Source of the DNA: Hallerella sp963656065
GTDB lineage: Bacteria > Fibrobacterota > Fibrobacteria > Fibrobacterales > Fibrobacteraceae
Assembly (NCBI GenBank): GCA_963656065.1
Contig: CAVKGV010000007.1
Location: forward strand, 1 to 64,000
Direction of reading: 5' to 3'
DNA: 64,000 bases
Of this stretch, positions 16,345 through 25,447 are shown in pieces (the stretch's first letter is position 1; the number at the start of each line of letters is the position of its first letter). Made by a program: the position numbers and the translations under genes. The notes under the pieces were generated by a model. The model saw only the letters and a program-made list of their open reading frames with translations, did not search any database and was not told the DNA's origin.

Positions 16345-17160
16345 ATGAGTTTTTATAAAATCGGAATTGTTTCTGCCTTTTTTGCGCTGCTTTTCGGCTG
16401 CTCCGACGAGGCTAAGACAAAATCGGTCATCGTGTATTTTTCCCAGACGGGCACGACAAAGGCTGTCGCACTTGAATTTCAGAAAAATACAGGTGCGGAC
16501 ATGGCCGAACTTGTGCTGGATAATCCATACCCTTCGACGTATGACAGTACGATTGATCGCGTCAAGCGGGAGCGGGAAGCGAAGCAGTGGCCGAAACTTC
16601 TCCGGGCAAAGATGAATCTGTCAAAGTACGATACCGTATTTCTCGGCTATCCGATTATGTTTGGAACCTTTGCGCCGCCGATCTATACATTTTTAGATTC
16701 GAATGACTTGAACGTAAAAGTTGTCGTCCCGTTTTGTACGTATGGAAGCGGAGGATTGAAAAATAGCGCGGAGGAACTGAAACGCCTTGTTCCGGGAATG
16801 AAGTTGGCAAAATCTTATGGAATTGCACATAAACGAATTTCGAAGGTTCCCGAAGAGGTTCGCCGTTTCTTGTATTCGCTTCCCGCGGAAGAGGAGGCCG
16901 AAATGGGAATGGTGGGCGCATATTCGGAGATGCGCTCTTTGACTCGTGAGGATTCGTCCGTCTTTGCAAAAGCTACCGCAGATTATGCCTATCTCAATCT
17001 TGCTCCCAAAAGCGTGATGACACAAGTTGTCGCCGGGACAAATTATGTCTTTCAGTGCGAAATGAAAGGCCCGGACGGCATCCTTGCCGAGGCTCGTGTT
17101 CTAATCTTTGAGCCGCTTCCGGGACAGGGTGCGCCGGAGATGATTCGCGTCGATCGTTAG
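16345..17160 (+). CDS. flavodoxin-fold lipoprotein
   Basis: From the ATG at 16345, which follows AACGAGGATG, the 271-aa product starts with a lipoprotein signal (MSFYKIGIVSAFFALLFGC, lipid Cys19). A flavodoxin-like domain follows: VIVYFSQTGTTKAVA is the FMN-phosphate loop, and YDTVFLGYPIMFGTFAPPIYTFLD and VVPFCTYGSGGL are the flavin-ring loops. The last 70 residues form a short beta-rich tail. Flavodoxins are usually cytosolic, so a membrane-anchored envelope version is unusual and implies electron transfer outside the cytoplasm. A longer in-frame start at 16324 would hide the signal peptide and is unlikely. The gap to the next gene contains only a weak GCCC/GGGC hairpin (17172-17186). Confidence 0.85.
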   Translation: MSFYKIGIVSAFFALLFGCSDEAKTKSVIVYFSQTGTTKAVALEFQKNTGADMAELVLDNPYPSTYDSTIDRVKREREAKQWPKLLRAKMNLSKYDTVFLGYPIMFGTFAPPIYTFLDSNDLNVKVVVPFCTYGSGGLKNSAEELKRLVPGMKLAKSYGIAHKRISKVPEEVRRFLYSLPAEEEAEMGMVGAYSEMRSLTREDSSVFAKATADYAYLNLAPKSVMTQVVAGTNYVFQCEMKGPDGILAEARVLIFEPLPGQGAPEMIRVDR

Positions 17161-17277
17161 CGGAATAGGAAAGCCCGTCGAAGGGCCTCACCGTGTGGTA
17201 AATGATTTTAGTTTCTTACAATTAGAAATTTAGCCAAAAATTTTCTATCGTTGGTGCGCAAATAGATTGGCGTTACA

Positions 17278-18456
17278 ATGAAAAAATCTTTGATCGCTCT
17301 TGCTTTTGGTACTTTTGGCCTAGGCATTGCGGAATACGTGATGATGGGCATTCTTCCTTTTGTCGCTGGGGATTTTCGGGTCAGCATTCCGCAGGCGGGA
17401 CATCTGATTTCCGCGTATGCGTTCGGCGTTTGTTCCGGAGCACCGATAGTCGCCGTGTTTGCACGAAAGTGGCGGCTGAAAAGCATCCTGTATATGCTCG
17501 TTCTCGTGATGATTCTCGCCTCTTTTGCGATGGCTTTGTGCACGCGCTTTGAATGGCTGATTGTATTCCGCTTTTTGGCTGGGCTTCCGCATGGCGCTTA
17601 TTTCGGCGTCAGCAGTATCGTCGCAGATCGCCTTTCTAAGGATGGGAATTCGACGTTTGCCGTTGCCATTATGTGTTCGGGAATGACCGTTGCCAACCTG
17701 GTCGGCATTCCGCTCGGGACTTTCCTTACAGGAATTTTTTCGTGGAGGCTTGTGTTTGGATTCTCGGGAATTTGGGATGTCGCGACATTGATTGTCATCG
17801 CCCGCTGGATCCCGAAAATGGATGCGCTTCCTGATTGCGGGCTGAAAAAGGAATTCAGCTTTTTGAAAAATCTTGCCCCGTGGCTTCTGATTTTTGCAAC
17901 GGTGCTTGGCAATGCGGGAGTCTTTTGCTTTTACAGCTATGTTTCCCCAACGCTTACGCAACTTGCAAAAGTCCCGGTTTCCTGGCTTTCGGGCATGATG
18001 GTCTTTTCGGGAGCGGGGATGGTTGTCGGAAATCTTCTGGGCGGAAAACTTTCGGACCGCTTTGGAAAAGGCAGAACGTGCCGCGGGTTGGAAATGGCGA
18101 TTTGCGTCTGTCTGGTCTTGATCTTTTTGACGGCCCATTTGGCCTGGTGCCTGATTCCCTTGATGTTTATTACCTGTGGTTGCCTTTTTGCGATTTCGTC
18201 ACCGCAACAGCTTTTGCTTTTGCGCTTTAGCGAAGGCGGTGAACTGATGGGCGGTGCGATGGTGCAATTGGCGTTCAATTTGGGAAATGCCATTGGCGCG
18301 TTGCTTGGCGGCTTGCCGATTGATGAAAGCTCTCCGGTAACTTATCATTATCCGTCGGCGGTCGGGGCCGTCCTTGCTGCAGCGGGATTTGCCTGCTACT
18401 TTGTCTTTTGCAAAAAATTTGAATCCTCTCATGCGGGAAATCGGTCCGCCCGGTAG
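17278..18456 (+). CDS. MFS exporter, AraJ/PbuE-like (DHA1 type)
   Basis: The 392-aa protein has 12 predicted membrane helices. It starts with the family-typical LALAFGTFGLGIAEYVMMGILP-like segment and has the motif-A-like loop GGKLSDRFGKGR between helices in the second half. Close relatives export sugars, arabinose, purines or drugs. The substrate cannot be read from sequence. No ribosome site is obvious before the ATG. Confidence 0.85.
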   Translation: MKKSLIALAFGTFGLGIAEYVMMGILPFVAGDFRVSIPQAGHLISAYAFGVCSGAPIVAVFARKWRLKSILYMLVLVMILASFAMALCTRFEWLIVFRFLAGLPHGAYFGVSSIVADRLSKDGNSTFAVAIMCSGMTVANLVGIPLGTFLTGIFSWRLVFGFSGIWDVATLIVIARWIPKMDALPDCGLKKEFSFLKNLAPWLLIFATVLGNAGVFCFYSYVSPTLTQLAKVPVSWLSGMMVFSGAGMVVGNLLGGKLSDRFGKGRTCRGLEMAICVCLVLIFLTAHLAWCLIPLMFITCGCLFAISSPQQLLLLRFSEGGELMGGAMVQLAFNLGNAIGALLGGLPIDESSPVTYHYPSAVGAVLAAAGFACYFVFCKKFESSHAGNRSAR

Positions 18457-18543
18457 TCGTTTTTTGCCGCCGCTTTTTTGTGGTTCCCCGTGAATTGCTA
18501 TCTTTAGCGCGTATCTTTATGCCGAAAGGCGAGGAGTGCTTTG

Positions 18544-19374
18544 ATGGCGACATTCGTAATGGTTAACGGTATTCCCGGCAGCATGGGAAAAATCGTTGCA
18601 GAAACATGTTTAGCGCGCGGACTCGACCTGGTGCCATATTCCCTGACGGGAGAGCAGATCGTCGAAAATGAATCCGAAGTGTCCGGGAAAAAAATCCAGC
18701 TGTTGAAGCCTTCGAATCGCGAAGAAAAAATCGCGGAAGTCCTCGCCGCTTATCCGGGACTCATCGCTGTCGATTTTACGCATCCGACGGCGGTGAACGA
18801 AAACGCCGAGTTTTATGTCGCCCATCGGATTCCCTTTGTGATGGGAACGACGGGAGGGAACCGGGATGCTCTGAAAGACCTGGTGCGAAAAGCGAACCAC
18901 CCGAGCGTCATCGCTCCGAACATGGCAAAGCAGATCGTGGCGTTCCAGGCGATGATCGAATGGCTTTCGGAAACGTTTCCGACTGCGTTTGACGGCTACA
19001 GGCTCTCCATTGTGGAAAGTCACCAGAAGACGAAAGCGGATACGAGCGGAACGGCAAAGGCTGTCGCCAAGTCTTTTGAAAATATGGGCATTGACTTTGA
19101 TGAAAGTCAAATTGTCAAGATTCGAAACGACAAGGATTCGATGGAAAAAATGCATGTCCCCGCGGAATATCTTTCGGGACACGCTTTCCACACCTATTCG
19201 CTCGACAGCGCGGACGGAACGGTACACTTTGAATTCCGTCACAATGTCTGCGGTCGGAAAATCTATGCGGAAGGATCCGTGGATGCCGTGAATTTCCTCG
19301 CCGCGGAAATCGCAAAGGGTGAGGCTCGCCCGTTTGACATGATGGACGTTCTTCGCTCAGGCAAGATGCGCTAG
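18544..19374 (+). CDS. dapB: 4-hydroxy-tetrahydrodipicolinate reductase, plant-like type
   Basis: The enzyme (276 aa) reduces hydroxy-tetrahydrodipicolinate with NAD(P)H in the diaminopimelate/lysine pathway. It has VNGIPGSMGK (cofactor loop), VDFTHPTAVNENAEFY, FVMGTTGG, IAPNMAKQIVAFQAM, the catalytic ESHQKTKADTSGTAKA and FEFRHNVCGRKIYAEG. These strings follow the plant-type DapB rather than the E. coli type, where the active site reads EAHHRHK. The ATG at 18544 has GAGGAGTG upstream; the TTG at 18541 is not needed. Lysine genes lysA and lysC lie elsewhere in the window. Confidence 0.95.
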   Translation: MATFVMVNGIPGSMGKIVAETCLARGLDLVPYSLTGEQIVENESEVSGKKIQLLKPSNREEKIAEVLAAYPGLIAVDFTHPTAVNENAEFYVAHRIPFVMGTTGGNRDALKDLVRKANHPSVIAPNMAKQIVAFQAMIEWLSETFPTAFDGYRLSIVESHQKTKADTSGTAKAVAKSFENMGIDFDESQIVKIRNDKDSMEKMHVPAEYLSGHAFHTYSLDSADGTVHFEFRHNVCGRKIYAEGSVDAVNFLAAEIAKGEARPFDMMDVLRSGKMR

Positions 19375-19392
19375 TTTTTTTCGGGAGTTTTT

Positions 19393-20394
19393 ATGTCTCC
19401 GCTTAAATTTGATATTTGGGAACGCCCGCGTCGCAACCGGAAAAGTGCGACGGTCCGGGATTTGGTCCGTGAAACGGAACTTTCGGCAAAGGATCTGGTC
19501 TATCCCGTTTTTATCATGGATGGAACCGGAAAGGAAGAAGCGATTCCTTCGATGCCCGGAATGACACGTAAGACAGTCGATATTCTTTTGAAAGAAGTCG
19601 AAGAATGCGTCTCGCTCGGCATTCGGGCAATTGCTCCTTTTCCGTCGATTGAAGAATCAAAGAAAGATCGCATCGGTTCGGAAAGCTATAATCCCGAAGG
19701 ACTCGTTCCGACATGCGTTCGTGTGGTAAAGGAAAAGTTCCCCGATGTCGTCGTGATGACGGATGTCGCGCTCGATCCGTTCAACAGCGATGGGCACGAT
19801 GGCATTGTCGCGGAATCGGGCGAAATTTTGAACGATGAAACCATCGAAGTCCTTTGCAAGATGGCGGTTTGCCATGCAAAAGCCGGTGCGGATTTTGTCT
19901 GTCCGTCCGATATGATGGATGGTCGCATCGGATCGATCCGAAAAGCGCTGGATGCGGAATGTCTTTTGAATACGTCAATTCTCGCTTACAGTGCAAAGTA
20001 CGCTTCTGCTTTTTACGGACCGTTCCGGGATGCCCTGGATTCCGCGCCGAAAGCCGGGGACAAGAAAACCTACCAGATGGATCCGGGAAACCGCATCGAG
20101 GCGATTCGCGAAGTGGCTCTCGACATTGCCGAAAGCGCGGATGTCGTGATGGTGAAACCCGCTTGCTATTATTTGGACGTCTTGCGGGAAGTGGCGAACT
20201 TTTCGAAGGTCCCTGTGGCGGCTTACCAGGTGAGCGGAGAATATGCGATGCTCTGCGCTGCGGCGGAAAACGGCTGGCTCGATCGGAACCGGGTGATTCT
20301 CGAAAGTTTGACCGGAATCAAACGGGCCGGTGCGAAGATTATCTGGACTTATTTTGCAAAGGAAGCGGCTCGCTTGCTTTCGGGGAAATCTTAA
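19393..20394 (+). CDS. hemB: delta-aminolevulinic acid dehydratase (porphobilinogen synthase)
   Basis: The 333-aa enzyme joins two 5-aminolevulinates into porphobilinogen for heme and cobamide synthesis. The two active-site lysines are in YSAKYASAFYGPFRDA and MVKPACYY. The metal region reads TDVALDPFNSDGHDGI, with Asp where zinc enzymes have Cys (CLCEYTSHGHCG), so this is the magnesium-dependent or metal-activated type. It has a GGGAG site and lies 18 bases after dapB. The FISUMP gene follows two bases later, so all three may be co-transcribed. Confidence 0.96.
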   Translation: MSPLKFDIWERPRRNRKSATVRDLVRETELSAKDLVYPVFIMDGTGKEEAIPSMPGMTRKTVDILLKEVEECVSLGIRAIAPFPSIEESKKDRIGSESYNPEGLVPTCVRVVKEKFPDVVVMTDVALDPFNSDGHDGIVAESGEILNDETIEVLCKMAVCHAKAGADFVCPSDMMDGRIGSIRKALDAECLLNTSILAYSAKYASAFYGPFRDALDSAPKAGDKKTYQMDPGNRIEAIREVALDIAESADVVMVKPACYYLDVLREVANFSKVPVAAYQVSGEYAMLCAAAENGWLDRNRVILESLTGIKRAGAKIIWTYFAKEAARLLSGKS

Positions 20395-20396
20395 AA

Positions 20397-21494
20397 ATGC
20401 GAACGATCAAAATTTCATTGGGACTTGCGCTCTTGGCTTCGAACCTTTTTGCCATCCCGCCTCGGACATGGGACGCGATTTTTCAGGCGGAAGGTCGCGG
20501 AGAGTATGAGAGTGCTCCGATTGTCGGGCAGGTCCGCTTTTACAACTACGAGTATTATGGCGAAAAGCAACCCGTTTCGTTTGCTGTCAAAAACGAACGC
20601 TTTGAGTTTGTCGTTTCGGGAGAGATGAAAGTTGCCGCGGACACAATCGAAAACAAACGCTTTTACGGAGAATGCAACAAAACGAAAGAAGCGTGGATAT
20701 CGTATATCGAAGGTCCAAAAAAGTTCGGCAAGGAAGAACTTGTTGCTGACATCAAGGGCGTTGACATCGCCTGTGGCGATGAACTCTATGCGCTTCGCAA
20801 TCTGAAAATCAAGTTCAAAAATTCCGCGGCTCAAGCGTGGTGGAAGCAGAATCTGGAACAATCGGACAAGCGTCGCCGTGACATGCTCGCCGATTTCCGT
20901 ATCGAGGAACAGGAACATTTTGCGGAAGTCAAACGCAATTCGGGCGCAATTACGGATGTTCGCGATGGGCAGGTTTATCGGACGATTAAAATCGATGGAC
21001 GTACGTGGCTCGCCCAGAATGTCAATTACAATATCCCGGGAGAATCCTGGTGCTATGACGACAAGGACGTGTATTGCAACCGCAGCGGAAGACTCTATAC
21101 GCTTGATGGCGCGCGAAAGGCTTGCCCCAAAGGCTTTCACTTGCCGCGGGACCGCGAATGGCAGGATATGCTGACCGGTCTTACCGGCTGCTATGACGGT
21201 GTCCAGAAATGCGGAGCGTTCGCGACAAAGCTTAAAGCCCGTTCGGGCTGGCAAGGCGGGGGCGGAACGGATGATTACGGATTTACCGCATTCGGCTCCG
21301 GGCGCAGGGAAGTTGTCGGACGCGGATTCCGCTATGTCGAAATGGGAGAATATACGGCATTTTGGAGCTCCCAGAACGGTCGGAATGAAACGATTTGGAT
21401 CTGGGTCCTCGGACGGATGGGCGACAATATGGTTCGGGAGCTCGCTCCGAACAAGGACAATGCCTATTCGGTCCGTTGCATCGATGGCGATTGA
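20397..21494 (+). CDS. exported FISUMP-domain protein (365 aa)
   Basis: The product has a signal peptide (MRTIKISLGLALLASNLFA), a unique middle region of about 150 residues (20-175), a short charged linker and a C-terminal FISUMP domain from about residue 190: YRTIKIDGRTWLAQNVNY, SWCYDDKDVYCNRSGRLYT, ACPKGFHLPRDREWQDML, DYGFTAFGSGRR, TAFWSSQNGRN and AYSVRCIDGD. It is a more complete FISUMP version than the two short lipoproteins. It starts two bases after the hemB stop. No function is known, and the link with hemB may just be positional. A much longer in-frame reading runs upstream through hemB in the wrong frame and is spurious. Confidence 0.85.
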   Translation: MRTIKISLGLALLASNLFAIPPRTWDAIFQAEGRGEYESAPIVGQVRFYNYEYYGEKQPVSFAVKNERFEFVVSGEMKVAADTIENKRFYGECNKTKEAWISYIEGPKKFGKEELVADIKGVDIACGDELYALRNLKIKFKNSAAQAWWKQNLEQSDKRRRDMLADFRIEEQEHFAEVKRNSGAITDVRDGQVYRTIKIDGRTWLAQNVNYNIPGESWCYDDKDVYCNRSGRLYTLDGARKACPKGFHLPRDREWQDMLTGLTGCYDGVQKCGAFATKLKARSGWQGGGGTDDYGFTAFGSGRREVVGRGFRYVEMGEYTAFWSSQNGRNETIWIWVLGRMGDNMVRELAPNKDNAYSVRCIDGD

Positions 21495-21518
21495 TTCGAA
21501 AATTTTCCGGGTGTAAAG

Positions 21519-21547
21519 CAAAAGTCTCCGCATGGCGGAGACTTTTG
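21519..21547. terminator. bidirectional terminator
   Basis: CAAAAGTCTCCG and CGGAGACTTTTG form a perfect 12-bp stem with a five-base loop. The A- and T-rich ends allow it to work for both the FISUMP gene and the oncoming serC. Confidence 0.88.
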
Positions 21548-21567
21548 TCTAGATGGTTTTCTCGAAA

Positions 21568-22677
21568 TTAACCGAGAACTTTCTTTTCGAAGTCGCCCAT
21601 GACGCGGACGAGTTCCTTGACGCCTTCAATCGGCATCGCGTTGTAGAGGCTTGCGCGGAATCCGCCGACGGAACGATGTCCCTTGAGCTGTTCAAGTCCC
21701 TGTTCCTTGGCAAATGCGAGAAATTCCTTCTGCAAGGCATCTGTCTTGGACGGATCGACTGCGCCGCTGCGGAATACGAACGGAATGTTCATGCGGGAAC
21801 GGTCCTCTTTGGCCGCGGTTCCCATAAAGAGTTTCGAATTATCGAGGCAGTCGTAAAGGAGACCGCTCTTTTCGATGTTGACTTTTTCCATTTCCGCGAT
21901 GCCGCCGTTTGCGTCGAGCCAGTGGAGGACGCGGTTCATCACGTAGATGGCAAAGACAGGAGGCGTGTTGAACATGCTCTTGCCGTCGATATGTGTCTGG
22001 TAGTTGAGCATTGTCGGAATGTAACGCTTGACCTTGCCCAAAATATCCTTGCGGATTATCACGGTCGTCACCCCGGCGCAGCTCATATTCTTCTGGGCTC
22101 CTGCGTAGATCAGGCCGAAATCCTTGACGTTTATCGGGCGGGAAAGAATGTCCGAGCTCATGTCCGCGACGACGTAGCCGCTTTCCGCTTTCGGGAACTT
22201 GAAGTATTCGGTTCCGTAAATCGTGTTGTTGCTTGTGATGTGCAGGTAGGTTGCTCCCGGAGTCTGGGTGAATTCGGTCGGGAGATGCGTGTAATTGTCC
22301 GGCTTGGAAGTTGCGATTTCCTTGATGCCGCTTGCGAGGGCTTTTGCCTCTTTCAACGCCTTGTTTGCCCAGACGCCCGTGTTGATGTAGTCCGCCTTGC
22401 CGTCTTCATCGAGCAGGTTCATCGGGACCATGCAGAACTGGAGCGAAGCGCCGCCGCCCAGATAGACGATTTCGTAGTCTTCGGGAATGCCCATCAGTTT
22501 GCGGAGGGTCTCGTTTGTATCTTCGACCATTCCTTCGACTGCCGGTGTGCGGTGGCTGATTTCAAGAATGCCCACTCCCGTATTTGCAAAGTTTGCAATC
22601 GCTTCGGCGGCTTCTTTGGTGGCTTGTTTCGGCAGTGTGGATGGACCTGCGCTGAAATTATAGATTATCTTGCTCAT
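21568..22677 (-). CDS. serC: phosphoserine aminotransferase
   Basis: The 369-aa PLP enzyme makes 3-phosphoserine from 3-phosphohydroxypyruvate and glutamate. Typical SerC strings are IYNFSAGPSTLPK at the N-terminus, GGASLQFCMVPMNL, DMSSDILSRPINV and the PLP lysine in YAGAQKNMSCAGVT. The C-terminus HRSVGGFRASLYNAMP is also diagnostic. It has an AAAGGA ribosome site and is probably transcribed alone or as the second gene after the HD-like gene upstream. Confidence 0.97.
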   Translation of the reverse strand: MSKIIYNFSAGPSTLPKQATKEAAEAIANFANTGVGILEISHRTPAVEGMVEDTNETLRKLMGIPEDYEIVYLGGGASLQFCMVPMNLLDEDGKADYINTGVWANKALKEAKALASGIKEIATSKPDNYTHLPTEFTQTPGATYLHITSNNTIYGTEYFKFPKAESGYVVADMSSDILSRPINVKDFGLIYAGAQKNMSCAGVTTVIIRKDILGKVKRYIPTMLNYQTHIDGKSMFNTPPVFAIYVMNRVLHWLDANGGIAEMEKVNIEKSGLLYDCLDNSKLFMGTAAKEDRSRMNIPFVFRSGAVDPSKTDALQKEFLAFAKEQGLEQLKGHRSVGGFRASLYNAMPIEGVKELVRVMGDFEKKVLG

Positions 22678-22761
22678 GGCATTGTCCTTTCTAAGCTTGT
22701 TTTAAAAGGCGGTTTAAATGTAGAAAAAGGAGACCTTTCTAAAAGACCTCCTTCCTGTTTT

Positions 22762-23286
22762 TCATTCTTCAAGGGCTTCGATAGCCGCTTTGTACTTTTT
22801 GAGACGGAATTTGGTCTTGAGTTCGCGGCGTTCTTGGCGGTGAATATACTTGTCTTCGAGGAGAACGTTCAAAATCGCCGATTTCGCCTTGGCGGCTACC
22901 GGATTGGACTTTAACGTTTTGACGAAGTTGACAAATTCTTTTTCGCGGGCTTCGTATGTCGCTTCTTCGGCGGGGATGCCTTCTGCCATCAGTTTGCAGC
23001 TGTATTCGTCTATCCACGCCTGGTTCTTGTGGTATGTCATCTTTTTGATGAGTTCGATTGTTTCGGCGGGGACGCCGGCCTTTAGCAGGTCTTCCGGAGT
23101 CATCTTGGTGGAAGCGGTTAGACAGTCCTGCAAGAGGGCGAGAATTTGGACTTCTTCGGGTTCTCCCTTGTTTTTTAAATAATCTGCGACATTTTGGAGA
23201 AAATCGATATAAGGGCCGCCGGCTTTATCGGTCTGACCCGCATGGGCTTTGGCGGCGATAGAGAAAGCTTCTTGATAGGTAAGCAT
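22762..23286 (-). CDS. degenerate HD-domain (RelA/SpoT hydrolase-like) protein
   Basis: The first 100 residues of this 174-aa protein follow the HD domain of small RelA/SpoT-type ppGpp hydrolases: SIAAKAHAGQTDKAGGPYI, then LLQDCLTAST and MTPEDLLKAGVPAETIELI. The metal-binding residues are altered, however: PYI.H has become PYIDF and the LLHD..ED motif has become LLQD..TA. Only the first His (KAHAGQ) is kept. The last 60 residues are basic and helical and are unrecognised. Loss of the ligands suggests a binding or regulatory protein rather than a hydrolase. It is 84 bases upstream of serC on the same strand. Confidence 0.7.
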   Translation of the reverse strand: MLTYQEAFSIAAKAHAGQTDKAGGPYIDFLQNVADYLKNKGEPEEVQILALLQDCLTASTKMTPEDLLKAGVPAETIELIKKMTYHKNQAWIDEYSCKLMAEGIPAEEATYEAREKEFVNFVKTLKSNPVAAKAKSAILNVLLEDKYIHRQERRELKTKFRLKKYKAAIEALEE

Positions 23287-23569
23287 GTGAAATCCTTTAG
23301 AAAAGTTCCTTTATAATATAGATTTGTCGTTCCTGAAAAAAAGCGAAATTTTTGATTTTTCTTGAACGGCGAGGCTTTTTCCCAATTCTAAAGGCTTTAC
23401 AACGGGATTGTTTTTTGTTAAGAAAAATTAAGTGAAAATGTCAATGGTGGAAAGAAAAGAGGCAAAATTCGGTGATTCCCGTCGCTTTGATGGGCGCCTT
23501 TTGCGATGTGTCGGCGCCAAATGGCTGAAATTTGAATTTTTTAGAAAGCTCTTAAATTATCTTTAGGAA
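23287..23569. other. intergenic region without gene
   Basis: This 283-base gap separates divergent genes. It contains likely promoter elements for the leftward HD-like gene (a TATATT on the minus strand near 23313) and, near 23490-23515, GGCGCC repeated about 20 bases apart as an inverted repeat. A TATCTT at 23558-23563 stands six bases before the next ATG. I see nothing else in it. Confidence 0.4.
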
Positions 23570-25447
23570 ATGAAGCCCCTGAAACTAGCCATACTGCTTT
23601 ATGTCAAGGAGCCTTTTCTCGTAGAGAAGGTTGCGATTGAACCGCTATTTTCGCAAATTGCGCAGCGGGTGAATGGGCTTTTGAAAGCCGGAAAAATCCG
23701 TTTTTCCCTTTTTTTGCCGGGATGCATCGCGGATTCCTGGAACCGTAGGAATATTGCCGAAGTTCTGGAAATGCGGAAAGCGATTCACGAAGGGAAACTC
23801 GAAATCCTCGGCGGGGGATTTTACGACCCGATGCTCCCGCTCTTTCCGACCGATCTGCAGAAGTTGCAGCTGAGGAAACTCTCTGTTCTTCTGGAAAAAG
23901 TCTTTCGGACGGAACCGGTTGGATACTTCAATTCCTCGATGGCGTGGGAAATCGCGATGACCGAAGTCCTCGCAAAACAGGGTTTCCGCTATACGCTCGT
24001 TTCGGAGCGGAGCTTGCAGGAAACCCTAGGGCTTGCGACGCGTGTAACGGGCTGGTTTACGACCGAAGACCGGGACTCCGTGATGCAGCTCTTGCCGGTC
24101 GCCCAGGACATGAGCGAAGCTGTTTTGATGGACGCTCCGATGCTCCAGGCGAAACTTGAATCCTTGGGGGATGGCGAAAATCCTTGGACGCTCTCGCTTC
24201 CGGTTCCCGTGACGGATACGGTTTCTATCGATGCGTTTTTTGACCGGTTACAGGAAAACCTGACGAATTTCCCGTTCGTATTCTGGACGCTTTCGCGTTT
24301 GCTCGAAGAACCTTCGGGAGGAAAGGTGAACTTGATGAGCGACATCGGAAGCGACGTGGGACTTCCCGATGGATCGCGCAGCTGCCGAGAGCTTCTCTTG
24401 CGTCGCCCGGAAGCGGATCTGATGCACAAGTCCTTGTTGATTGCAAATTCCCATGCGGAAGCTCTCCTTGGCGAAAAGGAACTTTCAATTGTGCGGGAAA
24501 AACTTTTGCCGGTGATGGCTCCGGAATACTATGCGGACCTGTATGAAAGGGGAATCCGCAATCCCGTGGTGCGGTGGAGCGGAAACCGCCAGATCATCGC
24601 CGTGGAAAAAGAAATCGAGAAATTGGCTAAGCTCGATGGTCGCCGTGTGGAAGTATCGGATTTTTTGCGAAACGGCTGCCGGCAGATATTGGCGAACAAT
24701 TCGGATTTGCAGTTCCTTTTGGAACAGTTTGCGGGGGCGACTTTGCGTTCGCTTGTTTACAAGCCTTCCCTGGTAAATCTGGTGAGTTCCTCACAACAAA
24801 ACGGGGATATTCCCAGGGCGTTTGTCGATTATTTGCTCGCCCCTTCGGTTTCCGAATTAAAACAGGTAGAATCCGCTCTCAACGACAGTCTTGGTGTTTT
24901 GATGGCTCCATACGATTATCAAATCGAACGGCGGGAAGATTCGCTTGGAATTTTAATGCGTTCCGAGCAGATTGCGGATATTGAAAACGAAAGACACGTG
25001 CTGCATGTGGAAAAGGAGTTCTCGTTTACAAAGAAAAATTCCGCCCTGGAGGTTTCCTACACGCTTTCGAATGGAACGTTTTCTGATTTGAACGCTTATT
25101 TCGGAACCGAGCTGAATCTCGGAATTCGCAGGATTCATGGAAGACGTGCCTATGATCTGAAAATCGACGGGAAAAAAATTTCCCTGGAAACCTCGATGCC
25201 TTTGCTCTATCCTTCGGCATCGGAAATCGTTTTGAAGGATGGCATTCTTTCTTCTGCGTTCCGGTTCCGCTTTTCGCGTCCGGCAAATGTCGCTCTTGAC
25301 TGGATTATGGGCGCTCACCATTCCGCAGCGCCTACCGTCGTTCAGGGAATTCGGCTGTTTGTTTTCTGGAACTTGAACTTGACCGGGCAGAAATTGGAAA
25401 ATTTAAAAATCCAGATGGATTTTTCGCGTCGAGGATTCTTTTTATGA
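23570..25447 (+). CDS. GH57-like protein with altered catalytic site (probable pseudoenzyme)
   Basis: The 625-aa protein has the layout of a family-57 glycoside hydrolase/4-alpha-glucanotransferase: an N-terminal barrel (KLEILGGGFYDPMLPLFP near 80-96 is the family's ILGGGFYEP.L segment) and a C-terminal beta domain like DUF1926 (from about 455: EKEFSF, GTELNLGI, FRFRFSRPANVALDW). The nucleophile motif, usually WLAERVWEP, reads GYFNSSMAWEI at 118-128, so the Glu is replaced by Ser123. The region of the second carboxylate, usually HDDGEKFG, reads SDIGSDVG. Thus it probably binds a glucan or sugar polymer without cleaving it. It heads an envelope-flavoured gene run and overlaps the next gene by four bases. 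Confidence 0.75.
   Translation: MKPLKLAILLYVKEPFLVEKVAIEPLFSQIAQRVNGLLKAGKIRFSLFLPGCIADSWNRRNIAEVLEMRKAIHEGKLEILGGGFYDPMLPLFPTDLQKLQLRKLSVLLEKVFRTEPVGYFNSSMAWEIAMTEVLAKQGFRYTLVSERSLQETLGLATRVTGWFTTEDRDSVMQLLPVAQDMSEAVLMDAPMLQAKLESLGDGENPWTLSLPVPVTDTVSIDAFFDRLQENLTNFPFVFWTLSRLLEEPSGGKVNLMSDIGSDVGLPDGSRSCRELLLRRPEADLMHKSLLIANSHAEALLGEKELSIVREKLLPVMAPEYYADLYERGIRNPVVRWSGNRQIIAVEKEIEKLAKLDGRRVEVSDFLRNGCRQILANNSDLQFLLEQFAGATLRSLVYKPSLVNLVSSSQQNGDIPRAFVDYLLAPSVSELKQVESALNDSLGVLMAPYDYQIERREDSLGILMRSEQIADIENERHVLHVEKEFSFTKKNSALEVSYTLSNGTFSDLNAYFGTELNLGIRRIHGRRAYDLKIDGKKISLETSMPLLYPSASEIVLKDGILSSAFRFRFSRPANVALDWIMGAHHSAAPTVVQGIRLFVFWNLNLTGQKLENLKIQMDFSRRGFFL

Noticed and set aside
19854..20396. Upstream extension of the third FISUMP protein through hemB
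   Set aside because: The extension is hemB in another frame; the ATG at 20397 starts a proper signal peptide.
21553..22914. 453-codon open frame opposite serC
   Set aside because: It is a shadow of an unmistakable serC and runs past its start into the next gene.
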